From an uncultured Erythrobacter sp. (GTDB taxonomy: Bacteria > Pseudomonadota > Alphaproteobacteria > Sphingomonadales > Sphingomonadaceae), in NCBI GenBank assembly GCA_947488325.1, contig CANKYZ010000002.1, positions 310,001-374,000 on the forward strand: a stretch of DNA of 64,000 nt. The letters run 5' to 3'. The position numbers and the translations under genes were made by a program. Position 1 is the stretch's first letter; each line of letters opens with the position of its first letter. Below the pieces are notes generated by a model. It made no database searches, was not told the origin of the DNA, and saw only the letters and a list, made by a program, of their open reading frames with translations. Shown here piece by piece: positions 45,666 to 55,071 of the stretch.

Positions 45666-46026
45666 CCGGAGCGGGTGTGATGGAGGTCAGTTCGAGGCGG
45701 TACCGGTCGACAGCAACGCCGAATTCCAACATTCCAGTTTCTGCCGCAAGATTCTGATAGGTCAAAGGTTCTGCACCATCGGCAGCCAAGAGCGGAATTG
45801 TGCTATCCTCACCTCGGATGAAGCGCCGGAATCCGCCATCAGGATGGTGGATTACAAAAGCTTCGGCTGAAACATGCTCAATTGTACAGGCGTCGGAAAA
45901 ATCCGAACCTGGCCCAATTGCACAATCTACTGAAGGCCCTTCGGGTTCACCAGAAGCACCGGAAGTGCCTCCGCAAGCTGCAAGCGCGCCGGAGAGGGCG
46001 CAAAGGTTAAATATCCGCATAGACAT
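45658..46026 (-). CDS. Small hypothetical lipoprotein
   Basis: 122 aa from the ATG at 46026 (AAGG nine bases upstream); a second ATG two codons later would also fit. The signal peptide [18 protein letters not shown] ends in a lipobox with the lipid Cys at about residue 18, then a Gly/Ser linker and a 90-residue domain that includes [19 protein letters not shown] and [12 protein letters not shown]. Two cysteines (VDCA, DACT) may pair. The function is unknown. It begins inside the end of ilvD (20-base overlap) and is likely translated with it. Confidence 0.7.
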   Translation of the reverse strand: MSMRIFNLCALSGALAACGGTSGASGEPEGPSVDCAIGPGSDFSDACTIEHVSAEAFVIHHPDGGFRRFIRGEDSTIPLLAADGAEPLTYQNLAAETGMLEFGVAVDRYRLELTSITPAPDE

Positions 46027-47722
46027 GAGTTTCTGCCTTCGCCCCCGGATGAGTAAGTGCGCCGTCGCGCGCAGGGCCGACAGTCTGCGAATATCGCCAC
46101 AGTGCCCCTGACTGATAATCATTTGTGCGCGGCACCCAAGATTTGCGCCGTTCTGCGAGGACAGCGTCGTCCACTTCTAGTTCAATTGTGCCGTTCACCG
46201 CATCAATCGTGATGATATCGCCATCTTCGATCAGGGCAATAGGGCCCCCTTCGGCAGCTTCCGGTCCCACATGCCCGATGCAGAAACCGCGAGTGGCCCC
46301 TGAGAACCGGCCATCGGTGATCAGCGCGACTTTCTCGCCCATACCCTGTCCATAGAGCGCTGCTGTGGTGGAAAGCATTTCTCGCATGCCCGGACCACCT
46401 TTGGGTCCCTCATATCGGATAACAACTACGCAGCCTTCTGTAATCTCGCGTTTCTCCACCGCAGCGAATGTGTCTTCCTCGCAGTCGAAAACCCGCGCAG
46501 GGCCAGAGAACTGAAGTCGCTCCATTCCAGCCACTTTTACAATCGCCCCATCGGGTGCAAGCGAGCCCTTTAGACCTACCACGCCGCCTGTGGGTGTGAT
46601 CGGGTTCTTTACGTCGTAGAATACCTTTTGATCAGGGTTCCATGTAATTTCTTCAAGGTTTTCGCCCAATGTCTTACCTGTAACGGTGATCGGGTTCGGA
46701 TCGAGGAAACCGCCATCAAGCAGGGTCTTCATTGCCATGTAGACCCCGCCTGCCTCATGCATATCCTTTGCGACATACTGCCCGCCGGGTTGAAGATCGG
46801 CAATGTAAGGAGTGGATTTGAAAATCTCGGCAACGTCGAACAGATCGAAAGATATCCCACATTCACTCGCCATTGCGGGCAGGTGCAAGGCCGCATTGGT
46901 CGAGCCACCAGTTGCCGCGACGACGCGCGCCGCATTCTCAAAAGCCTCCCGAGTGCAGATGTCGCGCGGACGTAGATTGAGCTCCAGCAACTTCATCACT
47001 TGAACGCCAGCCGCATGAGCAATCTCCTCACGTGATTTGTAAGGAGCTGGCGTCATATTGCTGTTTGGAAGTGACAAACCAATTGCCTCGCCAACACATG
47101 CCATAGTGTTCGCTGTGAATTGCCCGCCGCATGCCCCATGGCCGGGACAGGCCACTTTTTCTAGGGCGATCAGTTCTTTCAAGGGACAATTTCCTGCGGC
47201 GTGCTGACCAACAGCTTCGAACACATCTTTCACATTAACGTCCTTGCCATTCAAAGTGCCGGGCAAGATTGATCCGCCATAAACAAAGATGCTCGGTACG
47301 TTCAGCCGTAACATAGACATCATCATACCAGGCAGACTCTTGTCGCACCCGGCAAAGCCTACCAACGCATCATAGCAATGGCCGCGTACCGATAGCTCAA
47401 CCGAGTCCGCGATCACTTCACGACTGACCAAAGAGCTCTTCATGCCCTGATGGCCCATCGCAATGCCATCAGTTACAGTGATCGTGTTGAAGCGCCGCGG
47501 TGTCCCGCCTCCAGCGATAACGCCTTTGCGGCAAATATCCGCCTGCGGGTCAAGCGCGGTGTTGCATGGCGCGCTATCATTGCCTGCGCTTGCTACTGCG
47601 ACAAACGGACGCGCGATTTCCTCCTCCGTCATTCCCATTGCATAATAGTAGGAACGGTGCGGTGCGCGCTCTGGCCCGACAGAGACATGGCGGCTGGGCA
47701 ATTTGGATTTGTCGAAAGACAT
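46007..47722 (-). CDS. ilvD: Dihydroxy-acid dehydratase
   Basis: 571 aa. It converts 2,3-dihydroxy-isovalerate and -methylvalerate to keto acids in branched-chain amino-acid synthesis. Iron-sulfur ligands are in [23 protein letters not shown] and [14 protein letters not shown], and the C-terminal [17 protein letters not shown] is the second family signature. The short N-terminus and three-cysteine arrangement fit the [2Fe-2S] subtype. No attenuator or leader peptide is seen upstream; the gene sits 42 bases behind the N-formylglutamate amidohydrolase gene in a longer transcript. Confidence 0.95.
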   Translation of the reverse strand: MSFDKSKLPSRHVSVGPERAPHRSYYYAMGMTEEEIARPFVAVASAGNDSAPCNTALDPQADICRKGVIAGGGTPRRFNTITVTDGIAMGHQGMKSSLVSREVIADSVELSVRGHCYDALVGFAGCDKSLPGMMMSMLRLNVPSIFVYGGSILPGTLNGKDVNVKDVFEAVGQHAAGNCPLKELIALEKVACPGHGACGGQFTANTMACVGEAIGLSLPNSNMTPAPYKSREEIAHAAGVQVMKLLELNLRPRDICTREAFENAARVVAATGGSTNAALHLPAMASECGISFDLFDVAEIFKSTPYIADLQPGGQYVAKDMHEAGGVYMAMKTLLDGGFLDPNPITVTGKTLGENLEEITWNPDQKVFYDVKNPITPTGGVVGLKGSLAPDGAIVKVAGMERLQFSGPARVFDCEEDTFAAVEKREITEGCVVVIRYEGPKGGPGMREMLSTTAALYGQGMGEKVALITDGRFSGATRGFCIGHVGPEAAEGGPIALIEDGDIITIDAVNGTIELEVDDAVLAERRKSWVPRTNDYQSGALWRYSQTVGPARDGALTHPGAKAETHVYADI

Positions 47723-47764
47723 ATTATTTCTCGTTGCTTGGAATTTGCGACACGAGCACTGCCT

Positions 47765-48487
47765 CTAGTCGAGCGTGAGCGCAACCCTTCGCGCAACGTC
47801 AGCAATCATAGTGGCCCAGCGTGCCTGATCTGCGGCAGTTCCAATAAGATCCTGCCGCACCTCAATTGCGCAGTAATATCGGCCATGCGCCTCTGCGTGA
47901 CGGTTCATCGTCGCGTTTAGCTGCCTGCCAGAATATGGCTCATTATCGCCGACCCTCAGGCCAAGATCGCTGAACAGACGGATCGCATGGCGCGCTGCGC
48001 GGTCATCTTCATTGTAAAGCAGGGCCACGTCCCATGGTCGATCTTCGTCGCTGGTGGCCAGCTTAGGCGTGAAGCTGTGCAGAGAGAGAATCAGCTTGGG
48101 CGTGGCAGCGTCGAGCCATTGTTCGAGCGCAGAATGGTAGGGGCGGTAGAATTTGTTAAGCCGAGAGTTGATATCAGCGCCAGCATTGCCTGGCACCAAA
48201 TGACCATCGCTTTCCATCGGAACGACTCCGGGATGATCCTCCTCCCGGTGAAGATCGACCACCAGTCGGCTGACCTGCGCAAGATGGGCGGGAATGCCAT
48301 GTTGCTGCGCCATCTGCTCCGCGACTCCACTCACACCGATATCAATGGCGATATGCAAATCGAGCAATTCTGCAGACACTCCCAGCAGCACATCGTCGGG
48401 CACATAATTGGACGCGTGATCGGCAACACAGACGATCCCGCCCTGTGTTACTTGCCCAACCTGCTTAAACGACTGCCCATCAATCAT
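47765..48487 (-). CDS. N-formylglutamate amidohydrolase
   Basis: 240 aa from the ATG at 48487, which overlaps the ispE stop as ATGA; longer starts would lie inside ispE. Family features are VCVADHASNYVPDD near the N-terminus, HIAIDIGVSG, SRLVVDLHREEDHPGVVP, and SLHSFTP with YCAIEVRQDLI. The enzyme hydrolyses N-formyl-L-glutamate or related formyl or acyl amino acids. There are no other hut genes nearby, so a role in histidine use cannot be claimed. Confidence 0.9.
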   Translation of the reverse strand: MIDGQSFKQVGQVTQGGIVCVADHASNYVPDDVLLGVSAELLDLHIAIDIGVSGVAEQMAQQHGIPAHLAQVSRLVVDLHREEDHPGVVPMESDGHLVPGNAGADINSRLNKFYRPYHSALEQWLDAATPKLILSLHSFTPKLATSDEDRPWDVALLYNEDDRAARHAIRLFSDLGLRVGDNEPYSGRQLNATMNRHAEAHGRYYCAIEVRQDLIGTAADQARWATMIADVARRVALTLD

Positions 48488-49296
48488 CGCAATTTTCCTG
48501 AAAGCTGCCACCAATCGGGGCGCGCGTGTCTGATCCGGCGGCGTGCCTCATCGCGGGCAGTCTCATCCGCATAGAGCGCAAAGCAAGTTGCCCCTGATCC
48601 CGACATCCGGACCAGCCACGGTTTGTCTGCGCTCAGTTCAGCCAAGACTTGCCCGATCTCTACACATAGCCCCATTGCTGGTTCGGTCAGGTCGTTGCGA
48701 CCTTCGATAGCGATTGTCCGAGCGCTCCCAATCGGCAAAGCGCTGCGATCCTGCAGATCCCACGCCTTGAACACGGCGCCAGTGGAGAGCGGCACGCGCG
48801 GGTTCACAAGCAGAACAGGCATTCCAAGCAGATCATTCTCAACTGGCTCCAATTGCGCGCCAGTGCCCCGCCCAATAGCCATTTCGCTGCGCACACAGGA
48901 CGGCACATCAGCGCCAAGCTTAGCCGCGCGATCCTGCCAATCGTCGGGAAGTCCGTGGGCGCGCTCCACCACCCGAAACACCGCACCAGCATCAGCGGAA
49001 CCGCCGCCCAAGCCCGCCGCCACAGGCAGGTTTTTCTCAAGGGTAATATCGAGGCCATCAGAGCGCGGGAGCACGGAAAGTGCCTTCGCGACGAGATTGC
49101 TCATCGGATCATCGATCCCGCCCGCGAACTCACCTACCGTCGTTACGCGGTCCTGATCGGCATGGCCCGCACACAGTGTGTCGCCCATATCGACAAACGC
49201 GAACAACGTCTCAAGCTCATGATAGCCATCCTCTCGCTGCTTGCGGATATGCAACGCGAGATTGATCTTAGCGAAGGCGGTTTCATAAATTTTCAC
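48484..49296 (-). CDS. ispE: 4-diphosphocytidyl-2-C-methyl-D-erythritol kinase
   Basis: 270 aa GHMP kinase of the MEP isoprenoid pathway. The N-terminal AFAKINLALHIRKQREDGYH and the ATP loop LPVAAGLGGGSADAGAVFR are both diagnostic, and the C-terminal WLVRMSGSGATCFALY is motif 3. The pathway feeds quinones and carotenoids, important in this pigmented group. It heads a minus-strand run ispE, N-formylglutamate amidohydrolase, ilvD, lipoprotein, nnr, rlmD-like. Confidence 0.95.
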   Translation of the reverse strand: MKIYETAFAKINLALHIRKQREDGYHELETLFAFVDMGDTLCAGHADQDRVTTVGEFAGGIDDPMSNLVAKALSVLPRSDGLDITLEKNLPVAAGLGGGSADAGAVFRVVERAHGLPDDWQDRAAKLGADVPSCVRSEMAIGRGTGAQLEPVENDLLGMPVLLVNPRVPLSTGAVFKAWDLQDRSALPIGSARTIAIEGRNDLTEPAMGLCVEIGQVLAELSADKPWLVRMSGSGATCFALYADETARDEARRRIRHARPDWWQLSGKLR

Positions 49297-49440
49297 GAAT
49301 GCGGGTTAGCCTGCTAAATCTAGCTTGTCTGCAATCAGGGAGGTGATGCATCGAAAACTATGAAATGCAAAAATCACGTCAGGCGGCGAAGTTTTGGGAA
49401 TCTAACAATATTTTAAAGATAGCTGGCGAAGGTTAGATTT

Positions 49441-49977
49441 ATGCCATTCCGAGCTTCTATATTACACTCTTCTGACTATTTCCGTCGCGACACAGACATA
49501 CCGTCAGCCTCAAAATCGTCACGCATATTTCTATGCGCGATTGGAGTTTTTTCGCTATATCAATCTTATGATTTTCAAAAAGATATAGATGATTTTGAAA
49601 ATAGCTCACTTGAAGCAACCGCGAAAATCATCCGCGTTGACCGAAAAGACTGTGATTTTTCGAATCCCTGCCTTTCATTTTCCTCGCATCGAGCATTGGA
49701 CACTTTACTCATAACATACAGCTTTAAAACGCATACGGGCAAAAGTCAGAATGCGGATTTTAAAATGTTCTTTGACCATTGGAGATCTGATAGTCGTAGG
49801 ATTGGAGATGTCGAAAAAATTCAATATTTAGAACATGATCCAACCAGCATCGTGGCTGGCGACCTAGCGATGCAAATACGCGAATGGACGGTGTACAGCA
49901 TATATGCTGGACTATTCGGCCTAGCCATTATTTTTACTGCCCTATTTGCCAGACATTTTCGAGATCAGACATATTAG
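49441..49977 (+). CDS. Small membrane protein, DUF3592-like
   Basis: 178 aa. Two hydrophobic helices (about residues 27-42 and 150-170) flank a soluble part with ATAKIIRVDRKDCD, then LITYSFKTHTGKSQN and IQYLEHDPTSIVAGD. This strand pattern matches DUF3592 proteins, which are of unknown function. The gene is clearly AT-richer than its neighbours and stands alone between two conserved minus-strand genes, so it is a candidate recent arrival. Confidence 0.6.
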   Translation: MPFRASILHSSDYFRRDTDIPSASKSSRIFLCAIGVFSLYQSYDFQKDIDDFENSSLEATAKIIRVDRKDCDFSNPCLSFSSHRALDTLLITYSFKTHTGKSQNADFKMFFDHWRSDSRRIGDVEKIQYLEHDPTSIVAGDLAMQIREWTVYSIYAGLFGLAIIFTALFARHFRDQTY

Positions 49978-50011
49978 ATTTTGGTATCGCGGTCCTGATT
50001 GACCGATCCGA

Positions 50012-51658
50012 TCACATATTTGGATAGTTCGGCCCGCCGCCACCTTCGGGCGTGACCCAGTTGATGTTTTGGTTAGGGTCTTTGATATCACAGGTCTTGC
50101 AATGGACGCAGTTTTGCGAATTGATCTGAAATTTGGGCTCTTTACCCTCTTCTTCGATCCATTCGTAGACGCCCGCCGGACAATAGCGCGTGGATGGTCC
50201 GCCAAACACATGGTATTCGCTGGCCTTTTGTAGGTCGAGATCACCCACCTGCAAATGCACCGGCTGATCTTCTGCGTGGTTGGTGTAGCTGAACGCGACA
50301 TTGGTAAGGCGGTCAAAGCTGATCACGCCGTCGGGTTTGGGATAGTCGATCTTTGTATAAAGGTCGGCGCGGCCAGTCATTGTGTGGTCGCGGTGATGTT
50401 TCATACTGATCGGCAACCCGATTTTGAGTGTGCGCATCCACATATCGAACCCCGCCACCAATGTGCCAATATCGCCGCCAAATTTAGCAACCGCTGGCTG
50501 AGCATTCTGTACCTTCTTGAGTTCGGTCGCGATCCAGCTTGAACGCACGGCGCTGTCGTAATCGGTCAATTCAGTCTTCTCATGACCGGCTGCGACAGCT
50601 GCAGCGATGCTCTCTGCTGCCAGCATACCGCTCTTCATAGCGGTGTGGCTGCCCTTGATCCGAGGCACATTGACAAAGCCAGCTGCGCAGCCAATCAGTG
50701 CGCCGCCGGGGAAAACGAGCTTTGGCACAGACTGCCAGCCACCTTCATTGATCGCCCGCGCGCCATAAGCCACGCGCTTTCCGCCTTCGAGCATTTCGCG
50801 GATTGCGGGATGCTGCTTCCAGCGTTGGAATTCTTGATAGGGGGAAACCCACGGATTTTTGTAGTCAAGCGCAGTGACAAAACCGAGCGCGACCTGACCA
50901 TTGGCTTGATGATAAAAGAAGCCCCCGCCCCAGCTATCGCTTTCGGTCAAAGGCCAGCCCTGCGTGTGGATCACCCGGCCCGGAACGTGCTTCTCAGGCT
51001 CAATGTCCCAGAGTTCTTTGATGCCGAGCCCATAGACCTGCGGCTGGCAGTCAGCCTCAAGGTCGAACTTCGCCTTCATCTGTTTGGTCAGCGATCCACG
51101 AGCGCCTTCGGCAAACAAGGTGTATTTGGCTTCGATCTCCATTCCGGGCTGGAAATCAGGTTTTTGCGAGCCGTCCGCCGCAATACCCATATCTTGAGTG
51201 ATGACGCCGCGCACTTTGCCGTCATCGTCAAACATCACTTCGCTGGCTGGGAAACCGGGGAAGACCATCACGCCCAACCCTTCGGCCTGCTCCCCAAGCC
51301 AACGTGTCATGCTACCGAGTGATCCAGTGTAGCAGCCATCATTGCTCATCAAAGGTGGCATGATCGCATGTGGCAGGTTGGTCTTGCCCTTTTTGGACAG
51401 AACCCAATGCCAATTGTCGGTCACAGGCGTTTCGGACATCGGGCAGTCCATGTCGCGCCAATCGGGGAACAGCTCATCCATCGCCTTCGGATCAACCACC
51501 GCACCCGATAGAATATGTGCTCCAATCTCAGAGCCCTTTTCGAGGACAACGACCTCTAACTCTTCATTGATTTGCTTGAGCCGGATTGCCGCAGACAGAC
51601 CCGCTGGCCCTCCGCCCACAATCACGACATCACATGGCATTGATTCCCGTTCGCTCAT
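50012..51658 (-). CDS. Electron transfer flavoprotein-ubiquinone oxidoreductase
   Basis: 548 aa from the ATG at 51658 (GAGAAGAG upstream). It passes electrons from reduced ETF, produced by fatty-acid and amino-acid dehydrogenases, to ubiquinone at the inner membrane. The FAD dinucleotide loop VVIVGGGPAGLSAAIRLK is near residues 11-28. AHILSGAVVDPKAMDELFPD is a family signature, and the C-terminal ferredoxin-like part holds CPAGVYEW and NCVHCKTCDIKDPNQNINWV, supplying the [4Fe-4S] ligands. It is convergent with the DUF3592-like gene and divergent from the glycosylase-like gene. Confidence 0.95.
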   Translation of the reverse strand: MSERESMPCDVVIVGGGPAGLSAAIRLKQINEELEVVVLEKGSEIGAHILSGAVVDPKAMDELFPDWRDMDCPMSETPVTDNWHWVLSKKGKTNLPHAIMPPLMSNDGCYTGSLGSMTRWLGEQAEGLGVMVFPGFPASEVMFDDDGKVRGVITQDMGIAADGSQKPDFQPGMEIEAKYTLFAEGARGSLTKQMKAKFDLEADCQPQVYGLGIKELWDIEPEKHVPGRVIHTQGWPLTESDSWGGGFFYHQANGQVALGFVTALDYKNPWVSPYQEFQRWKQHPAIREMLEGGKRVAYGARAINEGGWQSVPKLVFPGGALIGCAAGFVNVPRIKGSHTAMKSGMLAAESIAAAVAAGHEKTELTDYDSAVRSSWIATELKKVQNAQPAVAKFGGDIGTLVAGFDMWMRTLKIGLPISMKHHRDHTMTGRADLYTKIDYPKPDGVISFDRLTNVAFSYTNHAEDQPVHLQVGDLDLQKASEYHVFGGPSTRYCPAGVYEWIEEEGKEPKFQINSQNCVHCKTCDIKDPNQNINWVTPEGGGGPNYPNM

Positions 51659-51761
51659 GCGCTCTTCTCGCCCTTGGTTATGTGACGAATTTCTTCGCCG
51701 AATTGTCTCTGGTTGCACTTGCTAACTGGGGTTTCGTCAGTCAAGGCCTGCATTGTATAGT

Positions 51762-52544
51762 ATGAGCACAACAATATCACCTTTGACCGCTGAATTGGAC
51801 GCCGCACTGCAATGGTGGAAAATGGCCGGCGTCGATTGCGACTTTGCCGATGACGCTACGGATTGGTTGGCTGAACCGAATGCTGTCGAAGCCCCACAAC
51901 CGCAAAAATACGATAGTACGGATGTATCGACTGATCGATGCACAGACCAAGCAACCGCAAAATCAAACCCAAAAAATAGGGTCAAACGCATTGACTTCTT
52001 TGGAGATAAGACGCCGCAGGACATCGCCGAATTTCAACAATGGTGGCTTGCGGCGCCTGTCTTAGATGCGATTGGCACTCGAGGCCGAATCGCACCGCGC
52101 GGACCATCGAATCCGGAAATAATGATCCTAGTCGTCGATCCCGAACAACATGATAGCGACCATCTGATGAGCGGCGCGCGAGGTAAATTGCTGTCTGCAA
52201 TGCTGACAGCAATGGGCGTCAGCGAAGAAAAAGCCTATATTGCATCGGCACTTCCCCGCCATACTCCGATGGCCGACACCGACAATCTCGCCGCTGCCGG
52301 TATGGATATTGTCACCCTGCGTCATATTGAGCTCGTTTCGCCGCAAAGGTTGATTGCGCTTGGTACAGGTATCTTGCCCCTAATCGGTCAAGATGTATCA
52401 AAAACTGACACATATTTACGTGAAATCAACCAGAATACGCAAAAGGTACCAGTCTTGGTGAGCGAGGGACTCGATAGCTTGATAGCTATGCCCCGTTTGA
52501 AAGCCCGATTCTGGCGGAGATGGATTGAATGGACGGCCGAATAA
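51762..52544 (+). CDS. Uracil-DNA glycosylase family-like protein
   Basis: 260 aa from the ATG at 51762. After a poorly conserved 90-residue start comes a domain like family 4 uracil-DNA glycosylases: IAPRGPSNPEIMILVVDPEQ, LLSAMLTAMGVSEEKAYIAS, ALPRHTP, and LRHIELVSPQRLIALGTGIL. Unlike true family 4 enzymes it has no iron-sulfur cysteines in these places, so activity is not assured. Its last 16 bases overlap the start of the lytic transglycosylase gene, implying co-translation. Confidence 0.7.
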   Translation: MSTTISPLTAELDAALQWWKMAGVDCDFADDATDWLAEPNAVEAPQPQKYDSTDVSTDRCTDQATAKSNPKNRVKRIDFFGDKTPQDIAEFQQWWLAAPVLDAIGTRGRIAPRGPSNPEIMILVVDPEQHDSDHLMSGARGKLLSAMLTAMGVSEEKAYIASALPRHTPMADTDNLAAAGMDIVTLRHIELVSPQRLIALGTGILPLIGQDVSKTDTYLREINQNTQKVPVLVSEGLDSLIAMPRLKARFWRRWIEWTAE

Positions 52545-54337
52545 CAATTACGAATTTGGTTCGTCCCGTTCTTACCGGGCTTGGCCTGATCTCAGCATTT
52601 ACAATTTCTGCGTTTGCCACTGCCCCTGCAGCTATCGCCCAATCGGGTGATATTTCAGGCAGCATGGCTGCACATTATGATCGCGGCGCTTCGCGCAGTA
52701 ATGCCGTTCCTGCAATTTTGAGCAATCAAGAGCGTGAATATTACCGCCGCGTGTTCGCAGCCATTGATCGCGAACAATGGGACCAGGTGCAGCGCCTTCT
52801 CGATCAAGGGCCCGGCGGGTTACTGCACCAGATTGCCACTGCTGAATATTACACCCACGCAAACAGCCCGCAGATCAGCGCCAACCAAATTTCAAACTGG
52901 TTCGCAGCCGGGATAAACCTGCCTCAGTCAGAACAGTTGGGACGTTTGGGCGCGCGGCGAGGTATCGATCAATTGCCGGCTTTCCCGCAAGTGCAGAGTT
53001 TCAGCCGCCAGCCATCGGCATCAAAGAGGATACGTCCGCGCTCCATCATTGATGGTTCAATGCCATCAAGCATGCGGACCGTCATCCTAGATGCGATTCG
53101 CAATGATGATCCATCTGGCGCTTATGCTATTCTGCAGCAGGTTGAGCCTCAACTGAGTTCCGCTGCCCGCGCTGAATGGCGCCAACGGGTCGCGTGGAGT
53201 TTTTACATTGAGAATGACGACCAAAATGCTCTCGCACTCGCCGAGACCGTTTCGCAAGGGTCCGGTGCGTGGGTTGCTGAAGGTGAATGGGTCGCGGGTT
53301 TGGCCGCTTGGCGTCTGGGTTATTGCTCGCTTGCAGGGGAGGCTTTCACAAAGGCTGCCAGCCAATCGACTAATGTCGAATTGACCGCCGCCGCGCATTA
53401 TTGGGCGCATCGTTCGCTGATCCGTTGCCGTAAGCCGGGCGAAGCACAGCAACACCTGTCGGCCGCCGCGAATTATGATGAAACTCTTTATGGTCTGCTT
53501 GCAATGGACCAATTGGGGGTCGACCTTCCAGTCGAAGCTGCTCCGCAATCGTTTTCAGAAGCAGACTGGAACGCGATCAGCGACCGCAAGAACGTGCGAA
53601 TTGCCGCTGCTCTGATTGAGATCAACCGCCCAGCACTCGCTGACGAAGTGCTCCGTCACGAAGCCCGCATCGGCCGCACGCAGGGTTACGTTTCTATCGC
53701 CAAACTAGCCCAGGAGCTTGGCCTGCCGTCGACCCAGCTATTTATGGCGCACCACGCACCATACGGCATGCAAAGCGATAGCGCGCTGCGTTTCCCAGTT
53801 GCTCATTGGCGTCCAGCCACAGGATGGCGGGTCGATCCATCGTTGGCTTTTGCGCATGCTTTGCAGGAATCAAACTTTCGCGCTGGTGCGGTCAGTCCGG
53901 CCAATGCACGCGGCTTAATGCAGATCATGCCCGGCACTGCTCGCGATCACAATCGCAACCTCAATCTTGGTGCGAGCTATGCTGATCTCAACGATCCCGA
54001 AGTGAACCTCGCATATGGCCAGCAACACCTTGAAATGCTGCGGGACAGCCCAGCGACCCAGGGCTACTTGCCCAAAATTATGGCCGCCTATAACGCTGGC
54101 CTTACCCCGGTGAGCCGCTGGAACAGCGAGATCAACGATCAGGGCGACGCGCTGCTTTGGATGGAATCGATCCCCTATTGGGAAACCCGCGGCTATGTCT
54201 CAATCGTGATGCGTAATTACTGGATGTATGAACGCGCTGCTGGCGTCTCCTCGCCCAGCCGCCGCGCATTGGCACAAGGGCACTGGCCACAATTTCCCGA
54301 CGTGGCTAGAACCCGCACAGCAAGTATTGGCCGCTAA
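52529..54337 (+). CDS. Soluble-type lytic murein transglycosylase
   Basis: 602 aa. A signal peptide (VLTGLGLISAFTISAFATA, cleavage near IAQSG) leads to an alpha-helical superhelix (residues about 60-400) of the Slt70 type and a C-terminal goose-lysozyme-like SLT domain. The catalytic glutamate is E447 in FAHALQESNFRAGAVSP, followed by ARGLMQIMPGTARDH and a later KIMAAYNAGLTPVSRW. It cleaves glycan strands with formation of 1,6-anhydro ends in the periplasm. moaB follows by 25 bases. Confidence 0.92.
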   Translation: MDGRITITNLVRPVLTGLGLISAFTISAFATAPAAIAQSGDISGSMAAHYDRGASRSNAVPAILSNQEREYYRRVFAAIDREQWDQVQRLLDQGPGGLLHQIATAEYYTHANSPQISANQISNWFAAGINLPQSEQLGRLGARRGIDQLPAFPQVQSFSRQPSASKRIRPRSIIDGSMPSSMRTVILDAIRNDDPSGAYAILQQVEPQLSSAARAEWRQRVAWSFYIENDDQNALALAETVSQGSGAWVAEGEWVAGLAAWRLGYCSLAGEAFTKAASQSTNVELTAAAHYWAHRSLIRCRKPGEAQQHLSAAANYDETLYGLLAMDQLGVDLPVEAAPQSFSEADWNAISDRKNVRIAAALIEINRPALADEVLRHEARIGRTQGYVSIAKLAQELGLPSTQLFMAHHAPYGMQSDSALRFPVAHWRPATGWRVDPSLAFAHALQESNFRAGAVSPANARGLMQIMPGTARDHNRNLNLGASYADLNDPEVNLAYGQQHLEMLRDSPATQGYLPKIMAAYNAGLTPVSRWNSEINDQGDALLWMESIPYWETRGYVSIVMRNYWMYERAAGVSSPSRRALAQGHWPQFPDVARTRTASIGR

Positions 54338-54362
54338 TTGAGCCAATGGCGGGAGCTCCAAA

Positions 54363-54893
54363 ATGGCGATTGATAACGCGAAGACCTTCACCCCGATCAA
54401 CATCGCCATCCTGACCGTTTCCGACACACGCACAGCAGAGAACGACACGTCGGGCGACATCCTTGCTGGACGAGTCGAAACTTCAGGGCATGCGCTCGTC
54501 ACTCGCACAATCATCCGAGATGATGCGGACTTACTTACAGCACACCTCGACACTTGGATCGACAACCCACAGATCGATGCTATCCTCTGCACTGGCGGCA
54601 CCGGCCTCACGGGCCGCGACGTGACGCCAGAAGCGTTGAGCCGGATTGACGGAAGCCGCGACGTTCCCGGCTTTGGCGAGTTGTTCCGCTGGCTCAGCTT
54701 CAAGACTATCGGCACAAGCACCATCCAATCACGCGCCTGTGCGATTGTCGCGCGCGGCACCTACATCTTCGCCCTGCCCGGGTCGAACGGCGCGGTGAAG
54801 GATGGCTGGGACGGCATCCTTGCTGAGCAACTCGACAGCCGCAATCGGCCCTGCAATTTCGTCGAATTGATGCCCAGACTCCGCGAATCCTGA
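54363..54893 (+). CDS. moaB: Molybdenum cofactor biosynthesis protein B
   Basis: 176 aa MoCF-binding-fold protein. The N-terminus has NIAILTVSDTRTAENDTSGD, the centre has ICTGGTGLTGRDVTPEALSR, and near the end is FALPGSNGAVKDGWDG. In organisms lacking MogA, MoaB adenylylates molybdopterin before molybdate insertion. No other moa or moe genes are in the window. It shares strand and close spacing with the lytic transglycosylase gene but has no clear functional link to it. Confidence 0.92.
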   Translation: MAIDNAKTFTPINIAILTVSDTRTAENDTSGDILAGRVETSGHALVTRTIIRDDADLLTAHLDTWIDNPQIDAILCTGGTGLTGRDVTPEALSRIDGSRDVPGFGELFRWLSFKTIGTSTIQSRACAIVARGTYIFALPGSNGAVKDGWDGILAEQLDSRNRPCNFVELMPRLRES

Positions 54894-55051
54894 AACCACG
54901 CCTTTTCAATCACCTAATCGAGACATGGACCGCATGTTACACGGTTCAGGGGCCAGAACTTTCTCTTCCTTTGTGCTGCAATTTACGAGCCCCACAGACA
55001 TGCGAATTTACGCCATGTAGGAAAGCGAATTCGCGTGACAGTATAGTTTTT

Positions 55052-55066
55052 GTTCTATATTTGTTC
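55052..55066 (+). promoter_or_regulatory. LexA (SOS) box upstream of the radical SAM gene
   Basis: The sequence GTTC-N7-GTTC at 55052-55066 is a perfect match to the alphaproteobacterial LexA operator. It ends five bases before the ATG at 55072, so LexA binding would cover the region where transcription or translation starts. The N7 spacer is all A and T, as is common in such boxes. No obvious Shine-Dalgarno sequence fits between box and start, so the transcript may be leaderless or very short-leadered. Confidence 0.8.
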
Positions 55067-55071
55067 TTATC

